Source of the DNA: Xenorhabdus thuongxuanensis
GTDB lineage: Bacteria > Pseudomonadota > Gammaproteobacteria > Enterobacterales > Enterobacteriaceae
Direction of reading: 5' to 3'
NCBI RefSeq assembly: GCF_001908095.1
Contig: NZ_MKGR01000012.1
Coordinates: 52,322 to 116,321 of the forward strand
DNA length: 64,000 nucleotides
In this document: positions 23,240-34,287 of the stretch, piece by piece
How positions within the stretch are numbered: the stretch's first letter is position 1
How the letters are laid out: each line of letters begins with the position of its first letter
The notes under the pieces: model-generated
What the model saw: the letters and a program-made list of their open reading frames with translations, nothing else
Told to the model about the DNA's origin: nothing
The model's database searches: none
Program-made: the position numbers and the translations under genes

Positions 23240-24454
23240 TTAACCTGCTACAGATGGGAACACCGGTAATAACAGATACAATTTGATGACGGCAGCGTTG
23301 ACGATATCAATAAAGAATGCTCCCACCATAGGTACGAGTAAGAATGCCACATGTGATGGCCCAAAACGGTCAGTGATCGCTTGCATATTCGCGATAGCGG
23401 TCGGTGTTGCGCCTAAGCCAAAACCACAGTGTCCGGCTGATAATACTGCCGCGTCGAAATTCTTGCCCATGACACGGTAAGTGATGAAAACAGCATACAA
23501 AGCCATAACCAAGGTCTGCACGGCAAGAATGATCAACATTGGCAGCGCAAGGGAAGCCAATTGCCACAGTCTCAGGCTCATCAATGCCATTGCCAGAAAC
23601 AGGGACAAACTCACGTTACCCAAGACCGAAACCGCTCGGTCAAATACCCGATAAAAACCAAGCAGAGATAGACCGTTACTAAGAATGACACCAACAAACA
23701 GCACACATACGAATGTCGGTAATTCAAAGGCCGTGCCTTGTAGCAGTTTCTCAATAAACCTACCCGCCAATAAGCAAATGGAAACCATAGCAATAGTTTC
23801 CACCATCACTAATGGTGTAATAAGCCGACCAGTATAAGGTTTCTCAAATGCCGTCGGCAGCTCGGTATCCTCAGCCCCCAATCCTGGAGTTTTGGTATTT
23901 TTCACCAACATACGGGCAACTGGGCCGCCAATCAGTCCACCTAAAACCAGGCCGAATGTTGCACATGCCATTGCCACTTCCGTAGCATTTTCAAAACCAT
24001 AGCGCTCAGTGAATACCTTGCCCCAAGCGCCACCTGTTCCATGCCCACCAGATAGTGTAATGGAGCCTGCCAACAATCCCATTAATGGATCAAGGCCAAG
24101 CATTTTCGCCAATGCGATGCCTACGGTGTTCTGTACAAATAACAGGCCAACAACCACGCAGACAAAAATGACCAAAGATTTTCCGCCTGCTTTCAGGCTG
24201 GCAAGATTAGCGTTCAAACCGATGGTGGCAAAGAACATCAACATGAGAGGCTCTTGGAGAGACAAATCAAAACTGACTTCCCAACCCGTGGATTGTTTAA
24301 CCGCCAGCAGAACTAGCGCAACCAATAATCCACCTGCGACTGGCTCAGGGATCGTATATTTCTCAAGGAATGGGACTGATTGTACGAGTTTTCTTCCTAG
24401 TAGCAAAACCAGTGTGGCAGCAACGAGCGTGCCATAAATATCCAGATGATACAT
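23240..24454 (-). CDS. gltS: GltS, sodium/glutamate symporter
   Basis: Inner-membrane Na+-coupled glutamate uptake carrier (ESS family), 404 residues (E. coli 401). It begins MYHLDIYGTLVAATLVLLLGRK with family blocks YTIPEPVAGGLLVA, the re-entrant-loop motif SGGHGTGGAWG and its second-half counterpart GHCGFGLGATPTAIANMQ. About ten hydrophobic helices occur in two inverted halves. It is divergent from xanP, the same pair arrangement as in E. coli. Confidence 0.97.
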   Translation of the reverse strand: MYHLDIYGTLVAATLVLLLGRKLVQSVPFLEKYTIPEPVAGGLLVALVLLAVKQSTGWEVSFDLSLQEPLMLMFFATIGLNANLASLKAGGKSLVIFVCVVVGLLFVQNTVGIALAKMLGLDPLMGLLAGSITLSGGHGTGGAWGKVFTERYGFENATEVAMACATFGLVLGGLIGGPVARMLVKNTKTPGLGAEDTELPTAFEKPYTGRLITPLVMVETIAMVSICLLAGRFIEKLLQGTAFELPTFVCVLFVGVILSNGLSLLGFYRVFDRAVSVLGNVSLSLFLAMALMSLRLWQLASLALPMLIILAVQTLVMALYAVFITYRVMGKNFDAAVLSAGHCGFGLGATPTAIANMQAITDRFGPSHVAFLLVPMVGAFFIDIVNAAVIKLYLLLPVFPSVAG

Positions 24455-24627
24455 CGATGTACCTCATCCATTGTTAATATTATGTGAATTTAATGTGACG
24501 TTATAATCATCCTATAAAAACGCCAAGAGCAGGTAAGGGTTGGATTAGAAAGAAAATTACTCATAAACACAAGTTAAAACATTTAAAAATGTGACGGAAT
24601 TAATTTGTATTTCATTATGAAAACTTT

Positions 24628-24643
24628 ACGCAAACGATTGCTT
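24628..24643. promoter_or_regulatory. PurR operator upstream of xanP
   Basis: The 16-bp sequence ACGCAAACGATTGCTT fits the PurR consensus ANGCAANCGNTTNCNT at every defined position. It lies about 55 nt before the xanP start, in the gltS/xanP intergenic region. Repression by PurR-hypoxanthine/guanine of a xanthine permease is biologically coherent. Binding itself is inferred. Confidence 0.75.
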
Positions 24644-24695
24644 TGATGGTAAGAATCATTAAAATGCGCTTTTTGTCTATCTGGAATTTCACAAT

Positions 24696-26081
24696 ATGGT
24701 CAATTTACCCCGTGAATCCAATTCATCAGAAGTTCCCAATAAATCAAACAATGAACTTATCTATCGCCTGGAAGATAAACCACCGTTCCCACATGCCCTA
24801 TTTGCTGCATGCCAACATTTACTAGCAATGTTTGTGGCTGTTATTACGCCAGCAATGCTGATTTGCCAGGCTCTAGGGCTTCCAGAACAAGATACCCAAC
24901 GCATTATCAGTATGTCCCTGTTTGCTTCAGGTTTGGCATCACTTATTCAAATTCGCTCTTGGGGGCCAATTGGCTCTGGGTTGCTTTCAATTCAGGGCAC
25001 CAGTTTTAATTTCGTTGCTCCACTTATTATGGGTGGCTTGGCATTAAAAAATGGCGGTACAGATATTCCCACCATGATGGCAGCTCTGTTCGGTACACTG
25101 ATGCTCGCCTCAATGACGGAAGTACTGCTTTCACAAGTACTGCATTTAGCAAGACGGATCATTACACCTCTGGTATCCGGTATCGTGGTGATGATTATTG
25201 GCCTGTCGTTAATTCAAGTGGGGTTAACTTCGATTGGTGGAGGTTATTCTGCAATTCAAAACGGCACATTTGGCGCACCTGAAAACTTGCTACTTGCAGG
25301 AACTGTTCTTGCCGTCATCGTGTTACTGAATCGCCAAAATAACCCTTACTTGCGTGTCGCTTCTCTGGTCATTGCCATGGCAGTGGGTTATCTGCTGGCC
25401 TGGTATATGGATATGTTGCCCGTTTCAACACCAAAAGAAGGTACACCAATCATCACAGTCCCTTCGCCACTCTATTATGGTTTGTCTTTTGACTGGAATC
25501 TGTTGATCCCACTGATTTTGATTTTTATGGTGACATCACTGGAAACGATTGGTGATATCACAGCTACCTCAGATGTCTCCGAACAACCTGTCAGTGGCCC
25601 GCTCTATATGAAACGTATCAAGGGCGGTGTGCTGGCAAATGGCCTCAATTCTATGGTGTCAGCCGTGTTCAATACATTTCCAAACTCCTGTTTTGGCCAG
25701 AACAATGGTGTGATCCAGCTAACTGGTGTTGCCAGTCGCTATGTTGGTTACATGATTGCTTTAATGTTAATTTTATTGGGGCTGTTTCCCGCCGTGGCTG
25801 GTTTTGTACAACATATTCCTGAGCCTGTTCTGGGAGGGGCGACGATTGTGATGTTTGGTACTATCGCCGCATCTGGTGTCAGAATTGTTTCTCGTGAGCC
25901 TCTGAATCGACGTTCCATTATGATCATCGCACTGTCCCTGGCCGTAGGATTAGGCGTTTCTCAACAACCACTGATTTTACAGTTTGCCCCTGATTGGGTG
26001 AAAAACTTACTCTCTTCAGGTATTGCCGCAGGTGGGTTAACTGCCATTCTGCTTAACCTAATTTTTCCCCAAGAAAAATAG
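24696..26081 (+). CDS. xanP: XanP, xanthine:H+ symporter
   Basis: High-affinity xanthine permease of the NCS2/NAT family, 461 residues (E. coli 463). It matches along its length, with the N-terminal [35 protein letters not shown]3 segment [18 protein letters not shown], the signature helix-8 Glu region [14 protein letters not shown], and the NAT motif region [24 protein letters not shown]. It has about 14 membrane segments, and a PurR site lies upstream. It is followed by a terminator and then yicH. Confidence 0.96.
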   Translation: MVNLPRESNSSEVPNKSNNELIYRLEDKPPFPHALFAACQHLLAMFVAVITPAMLICQALGLPEQDTQRIISMSLFASGLASLIQIRSWGPIGSGLLSIQGTSFNFVAPLIMGGLALKNGGTDIPTMMAALFGTLMLASMTEVLLSQVLHLARRIITPLVSGIVVMIIGLSLIQVGLTSIGGGYSAIQNGTFGAPENLLLAGTVLAVIVLLNRQNNPYLRVASLVIAMAVGYLLAWYMDMLPVSTPKEGTPIITVPSPLYYGLSFDWNLLIPLILIFMVTSLETIGDITATSDVSEQPVSGPLYMKRIKGGVLANGLNSMVSAVFNTFPNSCFGQNNGVIQLTGVASRYVGYMIALMLILLGLFPAVAGFVQHIPEPVLGGATIVMFGTIAASGVRIVSREPLNRRSIMIIALSLAVGLGVSQQPLILQFAPDWVKNLLSSGIAAGGLTAILLNLIFPQEK

Positions 26082-26107
26082 TTGGCAGATTTTTGTATGA
26101 TACTTCT

Positions 26108-26140
26108 CTCCCGCCTTAGCAGCGGGAGTTTTCTTTTTTA
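26108..26140 (+). terminator. terminator after xanP
   Basis: Stem CTCCCGC (26108-26114) with GCGGGAG (26122-26128), then TTTTCTTTTTT. A textbook intrinsic terminator 27 nt after the xanP stop. Confidence 0.9.
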
Positions 26141-26221
26141 GATAAATCATCTATTGAGTGCTTCTCGATTTTACGGCATAAAAGGGCTTCTATTGGAAGG
26201 TTACACTACTGAGGTGAAATA

Positions 26222-27976
26222 ATGAGGTGGTTAGGGAAGTTTTTTGTCACTCTTCTATTATTGCTAATTTTGGTAATCATAGTTATCTATGTTGTTGCCC
26301 AAACGCATTGGGGAGCCAAACAGTTAAGCCAATGGCTCAGCAGACAAGGACATTATCAAGTCAGTATTGAAAGCATCAGCCATAGCTGGCAGCAGCCTGC
26401 TACCATATCACTTAACCACATTGACATTAGTGACAAACAAAGTCCTTTCTCCCTCAATGCCGATACCATTAATCTCGATTTCAAATGGCAGCATTTGCTA
26501 TCCCCCCAAAATCTCCGTCGTCTGACATTACAACAAGGAACATTGCTACTGTCTGGAAATCAACTTCCCCCTCTTTTACAAGCGGATATCTTGCAACTGA
26601 ACCAGATGAATATTCAGCTAGAGAGTCCTAACACTCGTATTCAGGGGGAGAATATCACGGGCGGCATTACACCTTGGGCTCCTGCTGGGGGCAATCCATT
26701 TGGTAATGGAAAATATCAATTTAGTGCCAATACGATCCGTTTAAATGACATATCTGTTGAAAATGCTGTTGTGCAAGGCAGTTACCAGAATAAGGCCCTG
26801 ACTATCGACTCTTTTGGCGCAACATTTCTGCGAGGTGCCATTTCTGGCGATGGCCAGCAATTACCGGATGGCAGTTGGCGCTGGAACAATATCCTGCTCA
26901 GTGACATTCGCTGGCAAACACCAATGACACTGGGTGAGTTGAAAGAAAAAATCAGCCATCTGCCGGTTAGTTATGTCAAAGATCTCAATATCACCAATGC
27001 CAAACTGCAAGGGAAAAACTGGTCTGTCGATTACCTGGATAGCACCATCAAAAACTTAGGGTTAGTCAACGGCAATTGGAGCGCCGAAGATGGGTTGATG
27101 GATTTTAATGCGATGAATATGACGCTGGATAATGAACAGTTCAGCGACACGCTTGGAAAATTCCGTTTTTCTGGTGATACCTTTACCATCGCAAACCTGA
27201 CAACCCACTATCAAAAAGGGTTATTCAATATCCAGGCTCAGTGGGATCGCAAAAACCGACTCCTTACCCTCAAAGAGAGTTCTGTAACAGGGTTGCTTTA
27301 TGTTCTGCCACCAACATGGCTCAACTATTTCAAACAGCCTGCACCGGAATGGATTGCAGGAGTAAAACTCAATGATATTACTATCAATAATACGCTGCTG
27401 ATTGATACCAATCCCAACTTCCCGTTCCAGCTCACCACCCTCGCAGCCCATATTAACAACATGGATATCTTGAAAAATGGCAAGTGGGGGTTGTGGAATG
27501 GCCAAGCATCGCTGCAAGCTGCTGCGGGAACATTTAACAAAATCGAAATAACCCGTCCTTATCTGCAACTGCACGCCACAGATAGCAAAGTCACCATTGA
27601 TAAATTGAATGGCTTTACACGTGAAGGGCTGTTGCAAGTTACTGGCTCGGCGGAACAACAAACTGCTCATACTCCTTTTAACCTAAACTTCAAAGGCATG
27701 AATGCTGATTTGAACACCTTGCCACAATGGGGTTGGATACCGCTTAATATTCAGGGAGAAGGCAATTTCACACTCGCTATCACGGGAGATCTCTCTGCTG
27801 ACGACGTGAAGGGAACAATAAACGGCACATTGGTTGCCGAAGATAAATCATCAGCCAAAGAGTCACAATCTATTGAGCAAGGTTTGATCTCAACGAGCCG
27901 CTGTCCCCCAACCGCACCCTCTTCTGTAGATAATCCTGCTGCGGAGAGTCAAACCTGCGCAAAAATTAAGCTTTAG
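26222..27976 (+). CDS. yicH: YicH, AsmA-family envelope protein
   Basis: AsmA-like protein, 584 residues (E. coli YicH about 569), of the group thought to act in lipid movement between inner and outer membrane; the specific role of YicH is unknown. The N-terminal signal anchor is [20 protein letters not shown], followed by the AsmA start segment [20 protein letters not shown]. The rest is a long repetitive beta-rich periplasmic region. The C-terminal tail is polar and contains two Cys. Its last 11 nt overlap the 3' end of the convergent fabY. Confidence 0.9.
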   Translation: MRWLGKFFVTLLLLLILVIIVIYVVAQTHWGAKQLSQWLSRQGHYQVSIESISHSWQQPATISLNHIDISDKQSPFSLNADTINLDFKWQHLLSPQNLRRLTLQQGTLLLSGNQLPPLLQADILQLNQMNIQLESPNTRIQGENITGGITPWAPAGGNPFGNGKYQFSANTIRLNDISVENAVVQGSYQNKALTIDSFGATFLRGAISGDGQQLPDGSWRWNNILLSDIRWQTPMTLGELKEKISHLPVSYVKDLNITNAKLQGKNWSVDYLDSTIKNLGLVNGNWSAEDGLMDFNAMNMTLDNEQFSDTLGKFRFSGDTFTIANLTTHYQKGLFNIQAQWDRKNRLLTLKESSVTGLLYVLPPTWLNYFKQPAPEWIAGVKLNDITINNTLLIDTNPNFPFQLTTLAAHINNMDILKNGKWGLWNGQASLQAAAGTFNKIEITRPYLQLHATDSKVTIDKLNGFTREGLLQVTGSAEQQTAHTPFNLNFKGMNADLNTLPQWGWIPLNIQGEGNFTLAITGDLSADDVKGTINGTLVAEDKSSAKESQSIEQGLISTSRCPPTAPSSVDNPAAESQTCAKIKL

Positions 27977-28883
27977 TAAACCGTTCGGGAGGCAGGACGA
28001 TATAAGTGCCGGTGAACACGCTACCTACGCCATGTTCACCGCTAACCTGCACTTCTATCGTTACACGCGCCTTATTGCCACGGGCAAGACGGGCAAGGTC
28101 TCCGCTCATATTATTGAAGTCCGCAGTTGCACAGGGGCGCCCTGTAATCGGTTGGCGATAACGAATATTGGCATCCACTAAAATGATATCTCCCCCCAAC
28201 TGGCGCTCCTGTAGCAACAGCCAAATCAATCCCCATGCCGTTAAGGTGGCCTGAGAAAATAAGCTACCGGCGAAAATAGTATGATGTGGATTCTGGTTTC
28301 CGGCTTCGGGCATCGTTGTGATGAAACGCTGCCCGGTATATTGGGTGATCCTCAGCCCCATCTTTTCACTTAAAGGGATTTGCTTATACCATGCCTGCTG
28401 CAACTCTGCACACCAATCAGGACGGTGCAAGATATCATCAAGGCTTATTATCGGTTTTATCATGAGGAAATGGTTAATCGGAGACGCCTTAGCACCATTG
28501 ATCAAACCACGTTTTTGAAACCCCAACTTGTCGAAGAAATCAACCGCGTCTTCCCGTGCGCTGCAAACAATTCGTTTCACACCTTCCTGTCTGGCTACAG
28601 ATTCCAATGCCATCGCAATCAGTGTCCCCAAACCTTTTCGTTGCACATTGGGATGAACAGCCAGAAAACGAATAGCACCTTCATTGTCCGCATTGATGTA
28701 TAAGCGCCCAACAGCCAACGGATTACCCTGTTCATCCACCACCATTTGATGGTGTGCCATCGAATCGTAACCATCTTTCTCTGATCCGGCGGGCTGATGA
28801 AGCGGTTTACGCAACATCTCCCAACGAAATTGGTAATAGGTTTCCAACTCTTGTTCTGTTTGAGGGACTCTCAGATGGTACAT
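27966..28883 (-). CDS. fabY: FabY (YiiD), GNAT/thioesterase fusion of fatty-acid initiation
   Basis: Two-domain protein. An N-terminal GNAT acetyltransferase fold (about 1-140; [19 protein letters not shown], acetyl-CoA loop [11 protein letters not shown]) is joined to a C-terminal hot-dog thioesterase domain ([21 protein letters not shown]). E. coli YiiD/FabY can support fatty-acid initiation when FabH is lost. The start at 28881-28883 is chosen because AAGGAG lies 8 nt before it. In-frame starts also exist at 28911-28913 (ATG) and at 28931 (GTG), right after the dtd stop. It forms an operon with dtd. Confidence 0.92.
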   Translation of the reverse strand: MYHLRVPQTEQELETYYQFRWEMLRKPLHQPAGSEKDGYDSMAHHQMVVDEQGNPLAVGRLYINADNEGAIRFLAVHPNVQRKGLGTLIAMALESVARQEGVKRIVCSAREDAVDFFDKLGFQKRGLINGAKASPINHFLMIKPIISLDDILHRPDWCAELQQAWYKQIPLSEKMGLRITQYTGQRFITTMPEAGNQNPHHTIFAGSLFSQATLTAWGLIWLLLQERQLGGDIILVDANIRYRQPITGRPCATADFNNMSGDLARLARGNKARVTIEVQVSGEHGVGSVFTGTYIVLPPERFTKA

Positions 28884-28931
28884 AGAAACAGCTCCTTCTC
28901 TTGTGTGTGTCATGTGTAGCCAGAGAAACAC

Positions 28932-29369
28932 TCAGACTTGCAACCAGAAAGTCACTGGCCCGTCATTTGTCAAACTGACTTTCATGTCTGCCGCAAATTT
29001 CCCCGTTTCTGTTTTTACACCAGTTACACAGCACTGTTCAACAAAATAGCGATAAAGTTCCTCTGCTTTTTGTGGTTCAGCACCACCAGAAAAGCCAGGT
29101 CTTAAGCCTTTCTGCGTGTCCGCAGCCAATGTAAATTGCGACACAACCAGCAAACTACCACCAGCCTGCTGAACGTTAAGGTTCATTTTTCCCTGCTCAT
29201 CGCTGAATACCCGATACCCTATTACCTTGTCGCATAAACGTTGTGCTTTTTGTGGGGTATCGTCTTTCTCAACCCCCAGCAACACCAGCAACCCCTGCTC
29301 AATTTCTCCGATCGTTTCACCTTCAACAACAACCTTTGCCTGTGTTACACGCTGAATTAATGCGATCAT
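28932..29369 (-). CDS. dtd: Dtd, D-aminoacyl-tRNA deacylase
   Basis: Removes D-amino acids (and glycine from tRNA-Ala) from mischarged tRNAs. It is 145 residues, the same as E. coli. It begins [18 protein letters not shown], with the active-site motif SQFTLAAD and the cross-subunit Gly-cisPro motif [11 protein letters not shown] at the C-terminus. It lies between yihX (upstream) and fabY (downstream) on the minus strand. In E. coli yihY (rbn) lies between yihX and dtd, and it is missing here. Confidence 0.97.
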   Translation of the reverse strand: MIALIQRVTQAKVVVEGETIGEIEQGLLVLLGVEKDDTPQKAQRLCDKVIGYRVFSDEQGKMNLNVQQAGGSLLVVSQFTLAADTQKGLRPGFSGGAEPQKAEELYRYFVEQCCVTGVKTETGKFAADMKVSLTNDGPVTFWLQV

Positions 29370-29408
29370 TTCTCTTGCCTGTTATTCCGTTGCAATAAGC
29401 AAACGATG

Positions 29409-30026
29409 TTAATTTTTTGAGGGAAGCGAGAAATCATGTGACTTAAAATAATCAGGGATCACACTCCTGTCAGCCACATGAATTACATTGATGCCTGATT
29501 TTTTTGCTGCTTCGACGTTTTCTAAAAGATCATCAAAGAATATGGCTTGATCTGCTGTCACACCTTCCGCTGCAAGCACATAGTTAAAAATATCAAGATT
29601 GGGTTTACGCATCCTCAATTCGTGGGATAAGTAAAGGAAATCCGCTGATACTGCAATCTCAGGATAATGCACTGAGCAGTAATCAATATGCAGACGATTT
29701 GTATTTGACAGAACAACCACACGATGCCCTTGAGCACGCAATTTATTCATTAGCTCAATGACTTCTTGCCTGACACCGATAAAGATTGTATTCCAACCTT
29801 CCGCAAATTGTTTAAAACTGAGTGAAACCTCCATTTCATCACACATCCTTTCTGCAAATTCAGTGTCACTAATTTTTCCACACTCATGTTTTTCAATAGC
29901 CTCTCCCTGCGAAAATTTTGGAGTCAACGTTGCCAGTGGTGTCCCACTCAGATTACTCCAAACAGCCAGTACTCTTTTAAAATCAATATCAATAATCACG
30001 TTACCCAGATCGAAAATATACAGCAT
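29409..30026 (-). CDS. yihX: YihX, HAD-like alpha-D-glucose-1-phosphatase
   Basis: HAD-superfamily phosphatase; E. coli YihX hydrolyses alpha-D-glucose 1-phosphate. The start at 30024-30026 is set by a strong AGGAGGG site just before ATG, giving 205 residues (E. coli 199). HAD motifs: motif I FDLGNVIIDID (Asp nucleophile), motif II VVVLSNTN, motif III lysine in RMRKPN, motif IV FFDDLLENV. It stands upstream of dtd-fabY, about 40 nt from dtd, so they may be cotranscribed. Confidence 0.94.
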   Translation of the reverse strand: MLYIFDLGNVIIDIDFKRVLAVWSNLSGTPLATLTPKFSQGEAIEKHECGKISDTEFAERMCDEMEVSLSFKQFAEGWNTIFIGVRQEVIELMNKLRAQGHRVVVLSNTNRLHIDYCSVHYPEIAVSADFLYLSHELRMRKPNLDIFNYVLAAEGVTADQAIFFDDLLENVEAAKKSGINVIHVADRSVIPDYFKSHDFSLPSKN

Positions 30027-30068
30027 AATCCCTCCTGACTGACGCTCATTGTTTAGTACTTTTATCAT

Positions 30069-30291
30069 ACTTTTGTTAAGAAAAAAGAATGAAGAGATAA
30101 AAAAACAAATAAATTGTTCTTCTTATGAAGCGTCTTATAAATCGTCGTTGAAGCTATTGACTGGCTACCGACCGATCAGCAGGAATAGATAACAAAATGG
30201 CTGGAAGGGGATATCATAAAAGAACTCAGGGCACCGAAGCGCCCTAAGTCGTTGATGTTCAAACTGTCATATGCAATGCATAATCCAGAAA
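30069..30291. other. yihX-typA intergenic region with a possible coding remnant
   Basis: About 220 nt. The plus strand reads VEAIDWLPTDQQE, stop, ITKWLEGDIIKELRAPKRPK around 30149-30247, which looks protein-like but is broken and has no start. It may be the ghost of a lost gene or chance. The typA terminator overlaps its end. Confidence 0.25.
30220..30246 (-). terminator. terminator after typA
   Basis: On the minus strand AGGGCGC-TTCG-GTGCCCT forms a stem with a stable UUCG-type loop (30228-30245), followed by a T-rich tract, 46 nt beyond the typA stop. Confidence 0.7.
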
Positions 30292-32121
30292 TTAAACTTC
30301 TTTGCTACGATTTGCACGACGGCGATCGTTTTCAGTCAAATGACGCTTACGCAAGCGAATTGACACTGGAGTCACTTCAACCAACTCGTCGTCGTCAATA
30401 AACTCCAACGCCTGCTCCAATGTTTTCTTGATATGTGGAGACAGTGTTGTCGCTTCATCTGTACCTGATGCACGCACGTTAGTCAGTTTCTTACCAGTCA
30501 GACAGTTAACAGTCAGGTCATTTGAACGTGAGTGAATACCAATAATCTGGCCTTCATACACTTCAGTACCATGACCCAGGAACAATTTACCTCGCTCCTG
30601 CAAACCATACAACGCGTAAGCAACTGCCTTGCCTTGTCCATTGGAAATCAGCACACCATTTTGGCGACGGCCAATCTCACCTGGGCGGATGTCATCATAG
30701 TGACTGAATGTTGCGTACAACAAACCAGTACCAGAAGTCATGGTCATGAACTCAGTACGGAAACCAATCAGGCCACGGCTTGGAATCACGTAATCAAGAC
30801 GAACACGACCTTTGCCATCTGGCAGCATGTCACGCATTTCACCTTTACGCTCACCCAATGCCTGCATTACATCGCCTTGATGCTGTTCTTCGATATCCAG
30901 AGTTACCTGCTCAAAAGGTTCCTGCTTACGGCCATCAATTTCACGGAAAATAACTTTTGGACGGGAAACCGCCAACTCGAAACCTTCACGACGCATATTT
31001 TCGATCAGAACAGACAGGTGCAGTTCACCACGGCCTGATACACGGAATGCGTCTGGATCTTCAGTTTCTTCAACACGCAGTGCTACGTTATGAACCAGCT
31101 CTTTTTTCAGACGATCAAGGATCTGGCGAGAAGTCACGTACTTACCTTCACGACCACAGAACGGTGAAGTATTGACACAGAAGTACATGCTTACAGTAGG
31201 TTCATCAACTGCCAGTGCTGGTAACGCTTCAACCGCATTGACTTCACACAGGGTATCAGAGATGTTCAGATCACCCAGGCCGGTAATGGCGATGATATCA
31301 CCAGCTTCCGCCTTATCAGACTCAATGCGTTCCAATCCCAGATGGCTAAAGACTTTACCGACTTTACCGTTGCGAGTTTTACCTTCGCTGTCGATAATAG
31401 TGATGTTTTGGTTTGGTTTTACCATACCACGCTTAATGCGACCGATACCGATAACCCCAACGTAGTTGTTGTAATCCAACTGCGAAATTTGCATCTGGAA
31501 TGGGCCATCAAGGTCAACCTTAGGTGGCTCAACATGATCAACGATTGCCTGATACAGCGGAGTCATGTCTTCAGCCATATCAGTATGATCGTTACCAGCA
31601 ACCCCCATCAGTGCAGAAGCATAAATGATTGGGAAATCCAGTTGCTCATCGGTTGCACCGAGGTTCACAAACAAGTCAAACACCTGATCCACCACCCAAT
31701 CAGGACGAGCACCAGGACGGTCAACTTTGTTGATCACTACAATAGGCTTCAGACCGTGAGCAAATGCTTTCTGGGTTACAAAGCGAGTCTGTGGCATTGG
31801 GCCATCCATCGCATCAACCAGCAACAGGACACTGTCTACCATTGACATTACACGTTCAACCTCACCACCAAAATCGGCGTGGCCTGGGGTGTCTACGATG
31901 TTGATACGATAATCATTCCATTTGATGGCAGTGTTCTTTGCAAGGATGGTAATACCACGTTCTTTTTCCAGATCATTGGAATCCATCACACGCTCCGTTG
32001 TTGCAGCACGCTCCCCAAAGGTACCGGACTGTTGCAGGAGTTTGTCAACCAGCGTGGTTTTGCCATGGTCGACGTGAGCAATAATTGCTATATTTCTTAA
32101 TTTACTGATTTCATTTGACAT
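30292..32121 (-). CDS. typA: TypA/BipA, ribosome-associated translational GTPase
   Basis: EF-G-like GTPase that binds the ribosome and promotes 50S assembly and growth at low temperature or stress. It is 609 residues (E. coli 607). G-domain motifs: G1 AHVDHGKTT, switch [12 protein letters not shown]3 [12 protein letters not shown]4 NKVDRP. Further domains follow, with the EF-G-like domain V ([20 protein letters not shown]) and the unique BipA C-terminal domain ([18 protein letters not shown]). It is divergent from glnA, the same relation as in E. coli. Confidence 0.98.
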   Translation of the reverse strand: MSNEISKLRNIAIIAHVDHGKTTLVDKLLQQSGTFGERAATTERVMDSNDLEKERGITILAKNTAIKWNDYRINIVDTPGHADFGGEVERVMSMVDSVLLLVDAMDGPMPQTRFVTQKAFAHGLKPIVVINKVDRPGARPDWVVDQVFDLFVNLGATDEQLDFPIIYASALMGVAGNDHTDMAEDMTPLYQAIVDHVEPPKVDLDGPFQMQISQLDYNNYVGVIGIGRIKRGMVKPNQNITIIDSEGKTRNGKVGKVFSHLGLERIESDKAEAGDIIAITGLGDLNISDTLCEVNAVEALPALAVDEPTVSMYFCVNTSPFCGREGKYVTSRQILDRLKKELVHNVALRVEETEDPDAFRVSGRGELHLSVLIENMRREGFELAVSRPKVIFREIDGRKQEPFEQVTLDIEEQHQGDVMQALGERKGEMRDMLPDGKGRVRLDYVIPSRGLIGFRTEFMTMTSGTGLLYATFSHYDDIRPGEIGRRQNGVLISNGQGKAVAYALYGLQERGKLFLGHGTEVYEGQIIGIHSRSNDLTVNCLTGKKLTNVRASGTDEATTLSPHIKKTLEQALEFIDDDELVEVTPVSIRLRKRHLTENDRRRANRSKEV

Positions 32122-32308
32122 TTAAAAATTCCAATAACTCTAAAATCATTTGTGCACTCAGATTGAGTACACAAAAAGAATTCTGTTTTACCTGGCCGCC
32201 GCCGAACAAAAGTGCAGCATTATACACTTTGGATGGTTGCACTGGTATTAAAAGTTGTGCAGTATTAGTGGTTTTCTCTTTATTTAGAAACATCGTTGGA
32301 ATCTATAC

Positions 32309-32539
32309 CTATTGAGGTATAAAGAGGCGTCCATCTGGCTGGAAATCAAGCTCAGTAGCATCACCAGTGACCTGCTCGAACAGGGGGTGAGCTGGATTGA
32401 TTATGTAGTTCAACTCACGTGGGACAACTACGCTGGGGAGAGCCAAATAGTCAATTGATATAGTATTAGCATATCCATTGATGACATAACGAGCAAGTTT
32501 GTGAAATTTCAGCCGGTCATTTGCACCATAATAATGCAA
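32309..32539 (-). pseudogene. remnant of a RES-domain (NAD+-degrading) toxin
   Basis: The frame ends with LALPSVVVPRELNYIINPAHPLFEQV and a closing ELDFQPDGRLF. This is the typical C-terminal end of RES-domain toxins (consensus roughly PSVVVP.E.NYL.NP.HP.F). The N-terminal two-thirds of a RES domain and any Xre antitoxin are missing. The apparent start (TTG near 32539) runs into the NtrC site of glnA, so it cannot be an intact gene. It looks like a truncated, dead toxin fragment left between typA and glnA. The family assignment rests on one motif block. Confidence 0.5.
32522..32538. promoter_or_regulatory. NtrC enhancer site 1 upstream of glnA
   Basis: TGCACCATAATAATGCA has the TGCACCAT half-site and TGCA end of the NtrC consensus TGCACCATTTTGGTGCA, with four central mismatches. 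Its centre is exactly 32 bp from site 2, the spacing known for the paired E. coli glnA enhancers. Confidence 0.75.
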
Positions 32540-32553
32540 TCACGTCATAATTT

Positions 32554-32570
32554 TTCACCATTTTGGTGCA
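32554..32570. promoter_or_regulatory. NtrC enhancer site 2 upstream of glnA
   Basis: TTCACCATTTTGGTGCA matches the NtrC consensus palindrome at 16 of 17 positions. It lies about 110 bp upstream of the sigma-54 promoter and is the strong member of the enhancer pair. Confidence 0.85.
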
Positions 32571-32664
32571 AAATACCTAAAATCACACAATTATCTTATT
32601 CACTTTTTTCTCTCCCTCCCTGCTATACGTTTTTATCATATTGATATTAAATACTTTTTAAATA

Positions 32665-32680
32665 TTGGCACACTTTTCGC
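32665..32680 (+). promoter_or_regulatory. sigma-54 promoter of glnA (glnAp2-like)
   Basis: TTGGCACACTTTTCGC carries the sigma-54 -24 (TGGCAC) and -12 (CGC in place of TGC) elements with correct spacing, and nearly reproduces E. coli glnAp2 (TTGGCACAGATTTCGC). Expected transcription start is about 32692, about 120 nt before glnA. Confidence 0.85.
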
Positions 32681-32810
32681 ATTTATGTTTGGTAATAGTG
32701 ATTTATAAGATTGATCATACAGAGATCTACAATCGCCCTTAACTTTTAAGATAAAACAGCCTGTTTCTTGCCCTGTTTTATCAGGCCGACGTAAACCCAG
32801 GAGAGCCAGT

Positions 32811-34220
32811 ATGTCCGCTGAACATGTTTTGTCCATGATTGAAGAACATCAGGTGAAATTTATTGACTTACGCTTTACTGATACTAAAGGTAAAGAACAA
32901 CATATCACCATTCCTGCCCACCAAGTTGATGAAGACTTCTTTGAAGATGGCAAAATGTTTGACGGCTCATCTATCGGTGGCTGGAAAGGTATCAATGAAT
33001 CCGACATGGTGTTAATGCCAGATCCAAGTACTGCGATGCTTGATCCCTTCTTTAATGATGCCACCCTGATCCTACGTTGCGATATCCTTGAGCCTGGCAC
33101 CATGCAAGGTTATAGCCGCGATCCTCGCTCCATTGCGAAACGCGCAGAAGATTTCCTGCGTGCAAGCGATATTGCTGATACCGTTTTATTTGGGCCAGAA
33201 CCCGAATTCTTCTTGTTCGATGATATCCGTTTCGGCAATTCCATTTCTGGCTCTTATTATCATATTGATGATACGGAAGCTGCATGGAACAGCGGCACAC
33301 GCTATGAAGGCGGCAACAAAGGCCATCGTCCTGGCATTAAAGGAGGGTATTTTCCTGTTCCTCCTGTGGACTCTTCCCAAGACCTGCGTTCAGCCATCTG
33401 CTTAACAATGGAAAAAATGGGTTTGGTAGTTGAAGCCCACCACCATGAGGTCGCAACTGCCGGACAAAACGAAGTTGCCACCCGCTTTAATACCATGACC
33501 AAAAAAGCGGATGAAACCCAGATTTATAAATATGTAGTTCATAACGTTGCCCATAAATTTGGCAAGACCGCCACATTTATGCCAAAACCATTGGTGGGCG
33601 ATAACGGTTCAGGTATGCACTGTCATATGTCACTGTCCAAAAATGGCACTAACCTGTTTGCAGGTGACAAATACGGTGGCTTGTCCGAAATGGCACTTTA
33701 CTATATCGGCGGTATCATCAAACACGCTCGTGCGTTAAATGCCTTTACTAACCCAACCACTAACTCGTACAAACGTCTGGTACCTGGTTTTGAAGCCCCG
33801 GTTATGCTGGCGTATTCTGCCCGTAACCGTTCTGCTTCTATCCGTATTCCCGTGGTCGCCAGCGCCAAAGCTCGCCGTATTGAAGTGCGCTTCCCTGATC
33901 CTGCAGCGAACCCTTATCTGGCCTTCTCTGCCCTGTTGATGGCAGGCCTTGATGGTATCATCAACAAAATCCATCCAGGTGATGCAATGGATAAAAACTT
34001 GTATGACCTTCCCGCAGAAGAAGCCCAAGAGATCCCAACTGTGGCCTCTTCTTTGGAAGAAGCTCTGGCCGAATTGGATGCAGATCGCGAATTCCTGACA
34101 CGCGGCGGTGTTTTCACTGATGATACGATTGATGCTTATATCAATTTATTGAATGGGGAAATTGAACGTGTCCGCATGACACCACATCCCCTAGAGTTTG
34201 AACTGTATTACAGTGTGTAG
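32811..34220 (+). CDS. glnA: GlnA, glutamine synthetase (type I-beta)
   Basis: Forms glutamine from glutamate, ammonia and ATP in the cytoplasm as a dodecamer. It is 469 residues, the E. coli length. Signatures: [17 protein letters not shown], the ATP-binding [25 protein letters not shown], and the adenylylation site Tyr398 (397 in the mature protein) in [10 protein letters not shown]. It has a strong AGGAGAG ribosome-binding site. Expression is under paired NtrC sites and a sigma-54 promoter upstream. It is the first gene of glnA-glnL-glnG, with a terminator before glnL. Confidence 0.99.
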   Translation: MSAEHVLSMIEEHQVKFIDLRFTDTKGKEQHITIPAHQVDEDFFEDGKMFDGSSIGGWKGINESDMVLMPDPSTAMLDPFFNDATLILRCDILEPGTMQGYSRDPRSIAKRAEDFLRASDIADTVLFGPEPEFFLFDDIRFGNSISGSYYHIDDTEAAWNSGTRYEGGNKGHRPGIKGGYFPVPPVDSSQDLRSAICLTMEKMGLVVEAHHHEVATAGQNEVATRFNTMTKKADETQIYKYVVHNVAHKFGKTATFMPKPLVGDNGSGMHCHMSLSKNGTNLFAGDKYGGLSEMALYYIGGIIKHARALNAFTNPTTNSYKRLVPGFEAPVMLAYSARNRSASIRIPVVASAKARRIEVRFPDPAANPYLAFSALLMAGLDGIINKIHPGDAMDKNLYDLPAEEAQEIPTVASSLEEALAELDADREFLTRGGVFTDDTIDAYINLLNGEIERVRMTPHPLEFELYYSV

Positions 34221-34287
34221 TGCCTTATTAGGTAATGCCCCATAACGTGATGGCATTACTCTTGTTTTTTTGTTGCCGTGAAACTTT

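Noticed and set aside
30149..30247. Protein-like stretch between yihX and typA
   Set aside because: It contains an in-frame stop, has no start or ribosome-binding site and no family I can name; kept only as a low-confidence note.
32539..32810. Possible full-length RES toxin gene extending upstream
   Set aside because: The region is occupied by NtrC sites and the sigma-54 promoter of glnA; no RES N-terminal motifs are present there.
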